Shown here piece after piece: positions 9,136 through 17,589 of a stretch of DNA of 64,000 bases (positions are counted from its first letter, which is position 1; each line of letters opens with the position of its first letter). The notes under the pieces were generated by a model. It was not told the DNA's origin, did no database searches, and saw only the letters and a list, made by a program, of their open reading frames with translations. Made by a program: the position numbers and the translations under genes. The stretch is from positions 620,001 through 684,000 of the forward strand of contig JAJFKW010000001.1 of assembly GCA_021773015.1 (NCBI GenBank), in the 5' to 3' direction. The stretch is from Woeseia sp. Lineage in GTDB: Bacteria > Pseudomonadota > Gammaproteobacteria > Steroidobacterales > Woeseiaceae.

Positions 9136-10533
9136 TCACGAGTAATCGCCACCGATATAAGATTCTGGTACCCAGTTTTCGAACTTAGTGAATCGACCGA
9201 CGAAAGTCAGTGGAAAGTCACCTATCGGACCATTTCTCTGTTTAGCGATCGCGATATCGGCAATGCCTTTGCGCGGCGTATCAGCGTTGTAAACCTCTTC
9301 ACGATAAATAAATAGTATGAGGTCTGCATCTTGTTCAATAGCACCTGACTCTCGCAAATCTGACATTACCGGACGTTTATCTGTCCGCTGTTCCACACTT
9401 CTATTAAGCTGCGACAGCGCAATCACCGGCAGCTCCAATTCTTTCGCTAGCGCCTTTAGCGATCGTGAAATTTCTGAAATTTCCGTTGCCCTGTTTTCGT
9501 TGTTGCCAGGAATTTGCATGAGCTGTAAATAATCCAGGACTATTAGTCCCAATCCATGTTCACGTTTCAATCGGCGCGCACGCGCCCGTATGTCAGTGGG
9601 CGATAAGCCCGGTGAGTCATCGATATGAATCGGCGCGTCAGACATTAACTGAACTGCCGTATTTATGCGCGACCAATCTTCCTCGGGAAATTTGCCGGTT
9701 CGGAGATGTGTTTGATCTACCCGTCCTAGCGAGGAAATCATTCTGAATGCTAATTGCTGTGCGGGCATTTCCATCGAAAATATTGCGGTCGGAACTTTAC
9801 TACCGATTGCGACATTTTCGGCAATATTTACGGCTAACGTGGTTTTACCCATCGAGGGTCGACCTGCAATGATAATGAGGTCACCTGGCTGTAAGCCTGC
9901 GGTCAGCTTGTCGAATTCTGTGTAGCCGGTCGATAAGCCCGAAATATCGCCGCCCGCCTGATGCAATAAGTCGATCCGGTCAACAGCGTCCGGCAAAATT
10001 TTCTTCAGGTGCTTGAAGCCCGAACGCCCGCGTGAGCCTTTTTCTGCAATTTCGAATACGCGCCGCTCGGCCTCGTCAACAAGATCAGCGGCGGATCTTC
10101 CGTCACTGGCAAACGCGCTACCACTGATTTCATTTCCAGCCGAAATCAAAGACCTGAGCGTCGAACGTTCACGCAGTATCCGTGCGTATGCCCGAGCATT
10201 TGCGGCACCTGGCGTTTCGTTCGCCAACGTCGCCAAATATTCGAGTCCGCCCGCTGCAACTAACTCGCCGCGATTGTCGAGATGCTCCGAAACAGTCACC
10301 AGATCGCAGGGTTGGCCGTCTTCAACTAACGCCTCAACTGCGGCGAAAATAAGTCGATGATCTTTGCGATAAAAGTCGCTAGCAAGAACAAGGTCGGCGA
10401 CCTTGTCCCAGGATTCGTTATCCAGCATAAGACCGCCGAGCAACGACTGCTCCGCTTCAATAGAGTTCGGTGGTACCTTCAGCCGCCTTTCTGCTGAATC
10501 GATTGCTGACCCCTCTTCCAGCGCTCGAACCAT
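9136..10533 (-). CDS. dnaB: Replicative DNA helicase DnaB
   Basis: 465 residues. The N-terminal primase-interaction domain (about 20-120) begins with NSIEAEQSLLGGLM. The C-terminal RecA-like hexameric helicase has Walker A GRPSMGKTT (K230), Walker B LIVLDYLQLM and the motif SQLNRSVEQR. It unwinds DNA at the replication fork. It belongs to the rpsF-rpsR-rplI-dnaB-alr neighbourhood. No intein or truncation is visible. Confidence 0.98.
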   Translation of the reverse strand: MVRALEEGSAIDSAERRLKVPPNSIEAEQSLLGGLMLDNESWDKVADLVLASDFYRKDHRLIFAAVEALVEDGQPCDLVTVSEHLDNRGELVAAGGLEYLATLANETPGAANARAYARILRERSTLRSLISAGNEISGSAFASDGRSAADLVDEAERRVFEIAEKGSRGRSGFKHLKKILPDAVDRIDLLHQAGGDISGLSTGYTEFDKLTAGLQPGDLIIIAGRPSMGKTTLAVNIAENVAIGSKVPTAIFSMEMPAQQLAFRMISSLGRVDQTHLRTGKFPEEDWSRINTAVQLMSDAPIHIDDSPGLSPTDIRARARRLKREHGLGLIVLDYLQLMQIPGNNENRATEISEISRSLKALAKELELPVIALSQLNRSVEQRTDKRPVMSDLRESGAIEQDADLILFIYREEVYNADTPRKGIADIAIAKQRNGPIGDFPLTFVGRFTKFENWVPESYIGGDYS

Positions 10534-10639
10534 TGAATATCCTCTGCAGAATTGGCGATAAGTTCCCGGCCGACCTTATTTTGATCGTTACACCGGTTAG
10601 CAAGCTAAAGTATCACATCGTCCTAAGACGATCAGAAGA

Positions 10640-11089
10640 TTATTCTTCCGCAACCACCTTCACGGTAATGTCGACATTGACCTCTGAATGTAGATGCAGA
10701 CCTACGGTAAAATCGCCCACTTCGTGAATTGGCCCGTCCGGCATGCGTACTTCCGCACGCGCAATTTCGACGCCAACTTTTGCACAAGCTTCGGCGATAT
10801 CGAGCGGTCCGACAGATCCAAACAGCCTGCCTTCGGAACCGACGTTCGCGGGAATAACGAGGTCCATGCCTTTGACCAAGTCCGCACGTGCATTTGCCGC
10901 GGTCAGATCTTTGGCAGCTGCTTTTTCTAGGTCGGCGCGGCGTGCTTCAAATTCTGCAACGTTTTGATGCGTCGCTAACGCAGCTTTGCCGGATGGCAGT
11001 AAATAGTTACGACCATAGCCTGGTTTTACCGTAACCATATCGCCGATGGCGCCGAGGTTTTCAACATTATCTAGTAAAATTACGTTCAT
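10640..11089 (-). CDS. rplI: 50S ribosomal protein L9
   Basis: 149 residues, the standard length. The N-terminal signature is MNVILLDNVENLG followed by GYGRNYLLPSGKA; the C-terminal domain follows a long connecting helix. It sits between DUF2232 and dnaB on the same strand. Confidence 0.98.
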   Translation of the reverse strand: MNVILLDNVENLGAIGDMVTVKPGYGRNYLLPSGKAALATHQNVAEFEARRADLEKAAAKDLTAANARADLVKGMDLVIPANVGSEGRLFGSVGPLDIAEACAKVGVEIARAEVRMPDGPIHEVGDFTVGLHLHSEVNVDITVKVVAEE

Positions 11090-11134
11090 TTTTTTCGTGC
11101 CTTGTCGTAAAAATCGTTCTTGGCCAATGTCGGC

Positions 11135-12034
11135 CTAATTAGCATCCTTAACACTGATTCGTCGTCGATACTTGAACCAGACATCAAAATATCCCACTAC
11201 TGCCAAACCGGCAATTAACACCAAGTTCAGCAATGGCAGGAGCACATACACACCAATCACTACTGCTATTGGAAATCGGCCTGACGCATGCAACCAATGT
11301 ACGATTGCCAGACCTTGCAAACAAAATGCGCCACCAAGGTACAACGCAGTGTCATGCAACCATGGCGAATCCAATAGCAACGATGCCGCCACCACCAATG
11401 CCGATGCAAGCGCCAGAATCTGACCGAAACTCAGATCGCAAAAACGACCTAACGTAGCGTCGCGATCTGGCAATGCCCGAAACAGTGCATAGCCGAGAAT
11501 CAGCGCCAATACACTGACGAGCCAGCTTACAAAGACGAATGCAAAAGTAAGATGCACCGCAACATTGTTATTCTTCAACTGACGTATCGAATCTGCTAAG
11601 CCAGTTAGCTCTGCATTCGTGTATATCGCTATAAATAGATCCAGCGTGTTATTCCAATAAACCGTCGGATCGCCCAACACAACATAAATCGCTGCAATCA
11701 CCAACACTGCAAAAATTGCCGAAAGCTGCAGTGTCAGCGTGATCGACCGGCAGCGCCGCATCAACAGTGCAAGTGCGACAGCCGGTAACCACGTTACTAC
11801 TGCGCTGCCAATGACGTTTGGTATTCCTTCTCCTACCACCAACATGAAGACCATCAGCAGTCCGATCGCAATCGCTGCGTGGAAAGCCGTTCGCAATGCC
11901 CCCTGGTAGAGGATCAACATTGCAATTGTCGCACCACTGACAATCGGCGCCACTAACGGCATTAACAGAGTCGCTGCAAGGCCCAGAACTGCATTCTGTG
12001 GCCTGGCGACCAGCCAGCTGGCTGCGCGCTGCAT
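11135..12034 (-). CDS. DUF2232 multi-pass membrane protein
   Basis: About 299 residues from ATG 12034; the frame extends 19 codons further, but that would overlap rpsR. About eight hydrophobic helices are visible, with a short basic C-terminus (KYRRRISV). The location between rpsR and rplI is the usual place for the DUF2232 family in pseudomonads and relatives. Function is unknown; assignment rests on topology and context. Confidence 0.75.
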   Translation of the reverse strand: MQRAASWLVARPQNAVLGLAATLLMPLVAPIVSGATIAMLILYQGALRTAFHAAIAIGLLMVFMLVVGEGIPNVIGSAVVTWLPAVALALLMRRCRSITLTLQLSAIFAVLVIAAIYVVLGDPTVYWNNTLDLFIAIYTNAELTGLADSIRQLKNNNVAVHLTFAFVFVSWLVSVLALILGYALFRALPDRDATLGRFCDLSFGQILALASALVVAASLLLDSPWLHDTALYLGGAFCLQGLAIVHWLHASGRFPIAVVIGVYVLLPLLNLVLIAGLAVVGYFDVWFKYRRRISVKDAN

Positions 12035-12047
12035 GAATACTTTTTGC

Positions 12048-12272
12048 TTAATGGCGATCCGTATACGGTAACAGTGCGAGATAGCGCGCACGCTTTACCG
12101 CAGTCGATAGTTGCCGTTGATAATGTGCTTTGGTTCCCGTAATCCTGCTCGGCACAATTTTGCCGGTCTCCGTTACGTAAGCCCTCAGCAAATTGAGGTC
12201 CTTGTAATCTATCTCTTCAATGCCCTCGGCAGTGAAGCGACAATATTTACGTCTTCGAGAATATCTACTCAT
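12048..12272 (-). CDS. rpsR: 30S ribosomal protein S18
   Basis: 74 residues with the S18 signature [10 protein letters not shown] and the conserved core [18 protein letters not shown]. It partners S6 in the 30S platform and lies 14 bp after rpsF. Confidence 0.98.
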   Translation of the reverse strand: MSRYSRRRKYCRFTAEGIEEIDYKDLNLLRAYVTETGKIVPSRITGTKAHYQRQLSTAVKRARYLALLPYTDRH

Positions 12273-12286
12273 CTTAAATCGCTCCC

Positions 12287-12937
12287 TTAAGCCGTTTTGA
12301 CTTCGTCTGCGGCAGCATCAGCTGCCGGAGCATTGTCTTCAGTGGTTTCAGCTGGGTCTGCGCTTGCCTCAGCAATTGTCGGCACCTCGTCAGTCGCATC
12401 CGCATCAACTTCTTCGGCTACTTCAGTAACTTCTGCTACTTCGGCAACTTCTGCTACCGCGGCTTCCACCGGATCGTCGCTATCCGCGGCGCTACCCTCT
12501 TCTGAGTCCGCATCGTTGGCCGCCGCGGCGGCGGCAGATTCGGCTGCCATTGCAGCTTCTGCAGCGGCTTTCGCATCGCGTCGCCGCTGTGACTCGCGTT
12601 CCTTCGCTTTTTCCTCTTCGACAGCGACTGCCATTGGCGACGCCTCGGTGATTGCCACCTTACGGCCAATGACCATATTGCGTAGCACCGCGTCATTGAA
12701 GCGGAAGGCGCTGGTGATCTCGTCGACCACCTCGTTGCCGCATTCGACATTCAACAGCACGTAATGTGCTTTGTGCACTTTATTGATTGGATGTGCGAGT
12801 TGCCGCCGGCCCCAGTCTTCGAAGCGATGTACATGACCGCCTGAGTTGGCGACCATGCCCTGGTAGCGTTCTACCATGGCAGGAACTTGTTCGCTCTGGT
12901 CCGGATGAACCAGAAACACGATTTCGTAGTGTCTCAT
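12287..12937 (-). CDS. rpsF: 30S ribosomal protein S6 with a long acidic Ala-rich tail
   Basis: 216 residues, against about 95-135 in typical S6. Residues 1-105 are a normal S6 fold, starting [15 protein letters not shown] and including [20 protein letters not shown]. From about 106 a short charged helix ([17 protein letters not shown]) leads into about 95 residues made almost entirely of Ala, Glu, Asp, Val and Thr. That stretch includes an imperfect VAEVAEV repeat. E. coli S6 has a short C-terminal tail extended with glutamates by RimK; this genome-encoded tail is much longer. First gene of the S6-S18-DUF2232-L9 operon. Confidence 0.96.
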   Translation of the reverse strand: MRHYEIVFLVHPDQSEQVPAMVERYQGMVANSGGHVHRFEDWGRRQLAHPINKVHKAHYVLLNVECGNEVVDEITSAFRFNDAVLRNMVIGRKVAITEASPMAVAVEEEKAKERESQRRRDAKAAAEAAMAAESAAAAAANDADSEEGSAADSDDPVEAAVAEVAEVAEVTEVAEEVDADATDEVPTIAEASADPAETTEDNAPAADAAADEVKTA

Positions 12938-12980
12938 TGTATCCCCTTACGGATAACAGCCTCCCGGACAATCCGGTGAA
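12938..12980 (-). promoter_or_regulatory. rpsF leader with two hairpins, one covering the ribosome-binding site
   Basis: On the minus strand, UAUCC and GGAUA (12940-12955) pair and place the AAGGGGA ribosome-binding sequence inside a stem-loop just before the ATG. Upstream, CCGGA and UCCGG (12964-12976) form a second hairpin. rpsF leaders are known targets of S6:S18 autoregulation in many bacteria. I cannot confirm the consensus motif, so this is a candidate. Confidence 0.35.
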
Positions 12981-13102
12981 GCAAGAGGTGCCTCGCGACA
13001 GTGCCAGACCGAAGCCAGCGCCCAATTTGCGAGGGATGCGCATCCTAACCAAGCGGCGCAGTTTGTTCAACCACTATCGTTCGATAATTAGGCTAGAACC
13101 CG

Positions 13103-13876
13103 CTATTTTGCGCCAGATTCGAGGCCACGCTGACGCATCGCCTCATACAGGCATACGCCTGTCGCGACCGATACGTTCAGGCTTGAAACCACGCCAGACA
13201 TTGGCAGATTGGCCACGATGTCACAGCGATCAAGCATGCCTTTCCGAAGACCCGCCTCCTCGTGCCCCATGACAAGCGCCAGCGGTGACCGTAAGTCACA
13301 TTCAAACAGCGAACGTTCGCCACCATCGCTGGTACCGATGACAATCACGCCGTATTCTCGTAGCCAGCCTAAAACGCGGCCACAATTTGCAACAGCAGCA
13401 AATTTTAGCGATTCGGCAGCTCCAGATGCGACCTTGCTGACAGTCGGTCCCAATCCAGCCGCTCCATGCCTCGGTATGACCACGGCGTCGACACCAGCCG
13501 CATCGGCCGTTCGCAAACACGCGCCCAAATTATGCGGATCTTGAATGCCATCAAGAATCAGCAACAGCAGCGGCGCAGAATCTGCCTCTGTCAGCCTGCT
13601 CTCGACCATCGACCGCAATTCCGCTTCGTCCATAACCGCACTACGAGATATTTCGGCAACGACCCCTTGATGCCTTGTTTCGCCGCTGATCTGTTGAAGT
13701 CGCGCACGATTCGCAGACTGCACGTCGATACCGCGACTGTTGGCTTGCGCGATAACCGCGGCCACCCGCGGGTTTGCCGCTTGGTATTCTGCAAATACCT
13801 TACGAACCTCCACGTTTCGCTGCGACAGCAACTGCTCCACTGCGCGCAACCCTGTTACGTATTTCGCCTTGCTCAT
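13103..13876 (-). CDS. rlmB: 23S rRNA (guanosine-2'-O-)-methyltransferase RlmB
   Basis: 257-residue SpoU/TrmH-family protein. An N-terminal L30e-like substrate-binding domain (about 1-75) is followed by the SPOUT domain with motif 1 LDGIQDPHNLGACLRTADAAG, motif 2 LVMGHEEAGL and motif 3 LPMSGVVSSLNVSVA. It methylates the 2'-O of a guanosine in 23S rRNA (G2251 in E. coli). Its ATG overlaps the rnr stop by one base (TAATG), which indicates translational coupling; rnr-rlmB is a conserved pair. Confidence 0.95.
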   Translation of the reverse strand: MSKAKYVTGLRAVEQLLSQRNVEVRKVFAEYQAANPRVAAVIAQANSRGIDVQSANRARLQQISGETRHQGVVAEISRSAVMDEAELRSMVESRLTEADSAPLLLLILDGIQDPHNLGACLRTADAAGVDAVVIPRHGAAGLGPTVSKVASGAAESLKFAAVANCGRVLGWLREYGVIVIGTSDGGERSLFECDLRSPLALVMGHEEAGLRKGMLDRCDIVANLPMSGVVSSLNVSVATGVCLYEAMRQRGLESGAK

Positions 13877-16119
13877 TATCTACCTCGCGACTTATCTCGC
13901 GGCTTACCTCGCGACTTACCTCGCGCGCCATTCCGATCGCCTTTTTTTTGCGTCTCGGTAGGATGCTTGTCCACTAGTTGAAAATCGATTTTACGCGAAT
14001 CGAGATCGACGCTTGATACGACGACATCCAGACGATCACCGAGACGGTAGCGGGTATTGGAACGCTCACCAACCAACGACTGAGTGGGCGCGTCGAATTG
14101 ATAGTAATCACTACGTAAGCTGGAAACATGTACCAAACCGTCCACTTGTAGATCGTCGAGCATCACGAATAATCCGAAATTTGTCACACCTGTGACGACA
14201 CCTTGAAATTGTTCACCCAACTTTTCGTTCATGAATTGACATTTTAGTGCAGCCTCGACTTCTCGTGTCGCAACCTCGGCACGCTTTTCTCGCTCCGAGC
14301 AAATTACGCCTAGTCGCTCCATGCTTTTGGGATCGTAGTAATATCCGCCGGCCTTGCCTGCGCGAATGATATGACGAATCGCCCGGTGCACCAGTAGGTC
14401 CGGGTAACGACGTATCGGTGAAGTGAAATGGGCATAGGCATCGAGTGCAAGACCAAAGTGACCAATATTTTTTGGCGAATACTCCGCATGCATCAGTGAG
14501 CGCAGCATCGCCATGGAAATTGCCTGCGAATCAGGGCGATCACTGACTTGCGTCATCAATTGATTGAATTGATGCGGTTCGACATGATCAGAGTGCGGCA
14601 CTTTTAGGCCCAGCGATAGCAGGTACAAGCGAAGTTCGTCGAATCTATCTGGATCAGGCTTGGCGTGATCCCGATACAAAGCTGAAATTTTGTGCCTGCG
14701 CAAAAACTTCGCAGCCTGCACGTTCGCAGCAATCATGCATTCTTCGATCAAACGGTGTGCGTCGTTTCTAGCAACAGACACAATTTTTTCGACAATGCCG
14801 TCCTTGTTTAGCTGGATGCGTGTCTGCGGGATATCAAGTTCAATCGCGCCCCGCCGCTGCCGAGCTTTTGCGAATAATGTGTACAACTTGTGTAGATTGT
14901 CTATCGCCGCCAACACTGGTGCTACAAGCTTCTTCGAAGCCCCACCAAGCAAAACTTCGTTGACTTCACTGTAAGTTAATCGTGCATGCGATCGCATCAC
15001 CGCTTCGTAAAATTTACTTTTCGTTACTTTACCGTCTTTGCCGATGCGCATGTCGCAGACCATGCATAAGCGGTCAACTTTAGGATTCAGCGAGCAAAGA
15101 CCGTTCGATAGAACCTCTGGCAGCATGGGAACGACGCGATCCGGAAAATAAACTGAAGTTGCTCGATTCAGCGCTTCACGATCCAATTCCGAATCTTTCT
15201 CGACATAGTGGCCGACATCTGCAATTGCGACCAGCAATCTCCAACCATTACCGGCAGGCTCGCAATAGACGGCATCATCGAAGTCACGTGCGTCGGCCCC
15301 GTCAATGGTGATTAACGGTGTATCGCGAAGATCTGTTCGACCGCTCTTCGCACTACTGGGTACGTTTTTCCCGAAAGACTTTGTTGTTTCCTGGACAGCG
15401 CGTGGCCAGCTATTCGGTATGCCATGCGAGTGAATCGCGATATCCGTCGCAATGCCCTTCTGTTCTGGGCTGCCAATTATTTGAACGATCTGCCCAGTCA
15501 TTTGCGCACTGCCGCTTGGGTAGTCCAGAATTTCTGCAACCACCATTTCACCAGGCTTGGCTTTGCTCGCTGCACCTTTTGCAATAAGCATGCGATGAGA
15601 AATCTTTGGGTTGTCCGGTATTACCAGACCAATACCACGTTCGCGAATAAATTGACCGGCTACTTCGCGAATGCCGCGCTGCAACACCTCGACAACGCGA
15701 CCCTCCTTTCTACCTCGCCTATCGGTGCCAACAATACGAAACGCAATACGGTCGCCATCGATGACCTCTTGCATCTGGCGCGCAGACAAATAGACATCGT
15801 CTTGTTCGTCGTCGCGCGCGATGAATCCGAAACCATCGCGATGGCCGAGTACCTTGCCGGTAAGCAGTTTGATTTTCTCAGTAAGGCAATATTCAGACTT
15901 ACGATTCTTAATAATCTGACCTGCTTGCACCATTTTCCCAAGTTGATCAGCCAGCGCAGATGCGCTCTTCTGGCCTTTCAAGCTAAACCCCTGCGAAATC
16001 GTTTTCGAGGTAACCGGCTTGCCGCAGTCTTTGAGAAATTTCATTAATTCGTTGCGCGACGGTACCGGGTGTCTATAGGTACGCTTCGAATCCGACGCAG
16101 ATTTTTTGTTTTTTGCCAA
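13876..16119 (-). CDS. rnr: Ribonuclease R
   Basis: 747-residue 3'-5' exoribonuclease. Order: N-terminal winged-helix region, cold-shock domains (about 90-230), the RNB catalytic domain containing IDGADARDFDDAVY (catalytic Asp residues), S1 domain (about 640-725) with GVVTGVTNFGLFVML, and a basic tail. The tail is built from short near-repeats of K/R-S/P-R-G/D, encoded by 12-bp near-repeats at 13881-13925. The TTG start has GGAG nine bases upstream. It is the first gene before rlmB. Confidence 0.96.
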   Translation of the reverse strand: MAKNKKSASDSKRTYRHPVPSRNELMKFLKDCGKPVTSKTISQGFSLKGQKSASALADQLGKMVQAGQIIKNRKSEYCLTEKIKLLTGKVLGHRDGFGFIARDDEQDDVYLSARQMQEVIDGDRIAFRIVGTDRRGRKEGRVVEVLQRGIREVAGQFIRERGIGLVIPDNPKISHRMLIAKGAASKAKPGEMVVAEILDYPSGSAQMTGQIVQIIGSPEQKGIATDIAIHSHGIPNSWPRAVQETTKSFGKNVPSSAKSGRTDLRDTPLITIDGADARDFDDAVYCEPAGNGWRLLVAIADVGHYVEKDSELDREALNRATSVYFPDRVVPMLPEVLSNGLCSLNPKVDRLCMVCDMRIGKDGKVTKSKFYEAVMRSHARLTYSEVNEVLLGGASKKLVAPVLAAIDNLHKLYTLFAKARQRRGAIELDIPQTRIQLNKDGIVEKIVSVARNDAHRLIEECMIAANVQAAKFLRRHKISALYRDHAKPDPDRFDELRLYLLSLGLKVPHSDHVEPHQFNQLMTQVSDRPDSQAISMAMLRSLMHAEYSPKNIGHFGLALDAYAHFTSPIRRYPDLLVHRAIRHIIRAGKAGGYYYDPKSMERLGVICSEREKRAEVATREVEAALKCQFMNEKLGEQFQGVVTGVTNFGLFVMLDDLQVDGLVHVSSLRSDYYQFDAPTQSLVGERSNTRYRLGDRLDVVVSSVDLDSRKIDFQLVDKHPTETQKKGDRNGARGKSRGKPRDKSRGR

Positions 16120-16219
16120 GCGATGTAACTCCGTTGCATTAGCCGCGAATTGACAGGCGCCCAGACCATTGAGTACAGTGCGCCACCCGCGAGAATCGCA
16201 CTATACGCGGTTCCAGCCT

Positions 16220-16306
16220 GCCCAGGTGGCGGAATTGGTAGACGCGCCAGCTTCAGGTGCTGGTCTACGTAAGTAGGTGGAGGTTCAAGTCCTCTTCTGG
16301 GCACCA
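16220..16306 (+). tRNA. tRNA-Leu (anticodon CAG)
   Basis: 87 nt with encoded CCA. The acceptor stem pairs GCCCAGG with TCTGGGC. The anticodon stem CCAGC/GCTGG encloses loop TTCAGGT, with anticodon CAG at 16254-16256. A long variable arm (type II tRNA) and a T-loop GGTTCAAGTCC follow. The 3' end is duplicated at 16488-16515, the hallmark of a tRNA used as an integration site. Confidence 0.96.
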
Positions 16307-16309
16307 AAT
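16282..16309 (+). other. Candidate attachment site, tRNA-Leu 3' end
   Basis: The last 25 bases of the tRNA plus AAT are identical to 16488-16515 (28 bp). Tyrosine recombinases commonly use tRNA 3' ends as att sites, and such events leave exactly this kind of direct repeat. Confidence 0.65.
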
Positions 16310-16313
16310 GATC

Positions 16314-16338
16314 AACGGCCCCTTTTAGGGGCCGTTTT
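16314..16338 (+). terminator. Rho-independent terminator of tRNA-Leu
   Basis: The stem CGGCCCC/GGGGCCG (16316-16322 with 16328-16334) has loop TTTTA, is extended by AA/TT pairs and is followed by TTTT. It lies 8 bp after the tRNA CCA. Confidence 0.88.
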
Positions 16339-16452
16339 CATTTGTGCGAACTGAGAGGACTATTCTCCAGGGCGTTGCTTAATAGATTTCCTGATCCCCG
16401 TATCGCCGCAAGTACACAGCGAGTGTGGCTTCATCAATAAAGCACAAGCAAC
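16335..16452 (+). repeat. Island-edge repeat, copy A
   Basis: About 118 bp, roughly 87% identical by eye to copy B at 16617-16735; the shared core includes GACTATTCTCCAG and TTAATAGATTTCCTGATCCC. A diverged relative lies at 26014-26066. On the minus strand copy A reads as a short coding-like tail ending LRRYGDQEIY and a stop, while copy B does not keep that frame. Confidence 0.85.
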
Positions 16453-16487
16453 TAGGCAAGTTAGCTGCAATTTGGTTCTCCAGTCTC

Positions 16488-16515
16488 GGTTCAAGTCCTC
16501 TTCTGGGCACCAAAT
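16488..16515 (+). repeat. 28-bp duplicate of the tRNA-Leu 3' end (att-like)
   Basis: Perfect copy of 16282-16309, beginning GGTTCAAGTCCTC and ending CACCAAAT, without the rest of the tRNA. It is immediately followed by a two-part stem-loop (16513-16557). No integrase lies between the two copies. Confidence 0.9.
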
Positions 16516-16557
16516 CCGCCTACTGACTTAATAGTGCGGAATAGTCAGGTGCGGATT
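16513..16557. repeat. Two-part stem-loop next to the att-like repeat
   Basis: AATCCGC (16513-16519) pairs with GCGGATT (16551-16557). Inside it CTGACT (16523-16528) pairs with AGTCAG (16543-16548). The two stems with asymmetric spacers resemble a folded recombination site, but no core-site consensus is evident. Confidence 0.5.
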
Positions 16558-16616
16558 GATCTTTAGTGCGCCGCCGCGTCAGCCGCATTGACTAGCCCCA
16601 ATAACTGAGCAATCGT

Positions 16617-16735
16617 TTTTATTTGTGCATCCGGAGAGGACTATTCTCCAGAGCGATGCTTAATAGATTTCCTGATCCCCGTAACACCGCGAGTACAACA
16701 GCGAGTGTGACTTCGTCGCTAAAGCACAAGCGACT
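16617..16735 (+). repeat. Island-edge repeat, copy B
   Basis: Second copy of the unit at 16335-16452, 282 bp downstream in the same orientation. It is separated from copy A by the 28-bp tRNA-end duplicate and the stem-loop. Together with 16736-16863 this makes a 550-bp stretch after the tRNA with no credible gene; 16826-16850 holds a short CCGCT/AGCGG hairpin. Confidence 0.85.
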
Positions 16736-16863
16736 CTACAACAACTTAGACACGTCTGTTCACGACGGGCAGGAATCTCTCACATGAAGAGCGGACGTTT
16801 AAAATTTCTGAGGAATTTCGAAGTCCACTTCCGCTAACGACCAGAAGCGGTCCTTCTGCCACA

Positions 16864-17319
16864 CTAACAATCTCGTTCCTCCCTAAGCTTACTCATTACG
16901 ATAGTTGTGTATTCAAATCCATATTCTATCGCCGCATCCGACAAGTCTTCATCCAAGCGACACGCCGCGGCATCGCCCAATTTCCAAATCGTATCAAACG
17001 GTGGCAGTTCACCAATGCAATCTAGTACGCGTTCCTCATACCGTTTTCTAAAAATAGCAGCCGAATCACGGACCAATACCATCCGGAAATGCCCGGATTC
17101 AGTATCTGAATAGGCGTCAGCATGAGCATCGCCAATTCTTCGGTAAGTAACTCATTTAGGAAAATCACAATCTGCAACCGTGCTTAAGAAGGCTTCACTA
17201 ACAGGAAATGTCACAAGAATCTCATTTCTGCGGTCGGTCGCCAGATCTGATTCAGGACGTGGCTCGTTGGTACAGTTCAAAAGCAACGTAGCCGAAATAA
17301 GAACGTAGATTCTTCGCAT
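16864..17319 (-). pseudogene. Lipoprotein gene interrupted by one in-frame TGA
   Basis: From ATG 17319 the frame encodes a signal peptide with a lipobox (MRRIYVLISATLLLNC) and about 55 residues, then TGA at 17152-17154. The same frame continues without further stops for 95 codons to 16864. That continuation has coding-like composition (for example LVRDSAAIFRKRYEERVLDCIGE, written here in two parts: LVRDSAAIF, RKRYEERVLDCIGE) but no start codon right after the stop. The simplest reading is one lipoprotein of about 151 residues disrupted by a CGA-to-TGA change. The family is not recognised. Stop-codon readthrough cannot be excluded. Confidence 0.65.
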
Positions 17320-17395
17320 TGAAATCCCGAACAGATTAGAAAAATAGCGCAAATTGTGCCGCTTAGTCGGAGGTATTGTTTCTTCGCGCTAAAGT

Positions 17396-17580
17396 CTGCT
17401 TTGGGTCAGAAGCAGTCTATTGACACCTTACCACCCGAATGCCCGCCATTGGGTGACAAGCGGCCATTCAAGAGGCTACTGACCTACAACGGAAGGTGTT
17501 CTCGAAAGCGGACGTTCAAATGCCCGAAATTATGCAGTAGCGAAGGGCCACTTTCGGCCACAAGTGGACGATGCAGCGTT
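17396..17580. repeat. Hairpin-rich intergenic repeat (family R)
   Basis: CTGCTT/AAGCAG form a hairpin around the loop TGGGTCAG (17396-17415). Further on, CCACTT/AAGTGG enclose TCGGCCAC near 17550. The same GGGTCA-loop and GGCCAC-loop pieces recur between other island genes. There is no gene in 17353-17589. Confidence 0.6.
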
Positions 17581-17589
17581 TATTAAGCA

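Noticed and set aside
12297-12764. 155-codon Ala/Ser-rich plus-strand frame
   Set aside because: Mirror image of the low-complexity rpsF tail.
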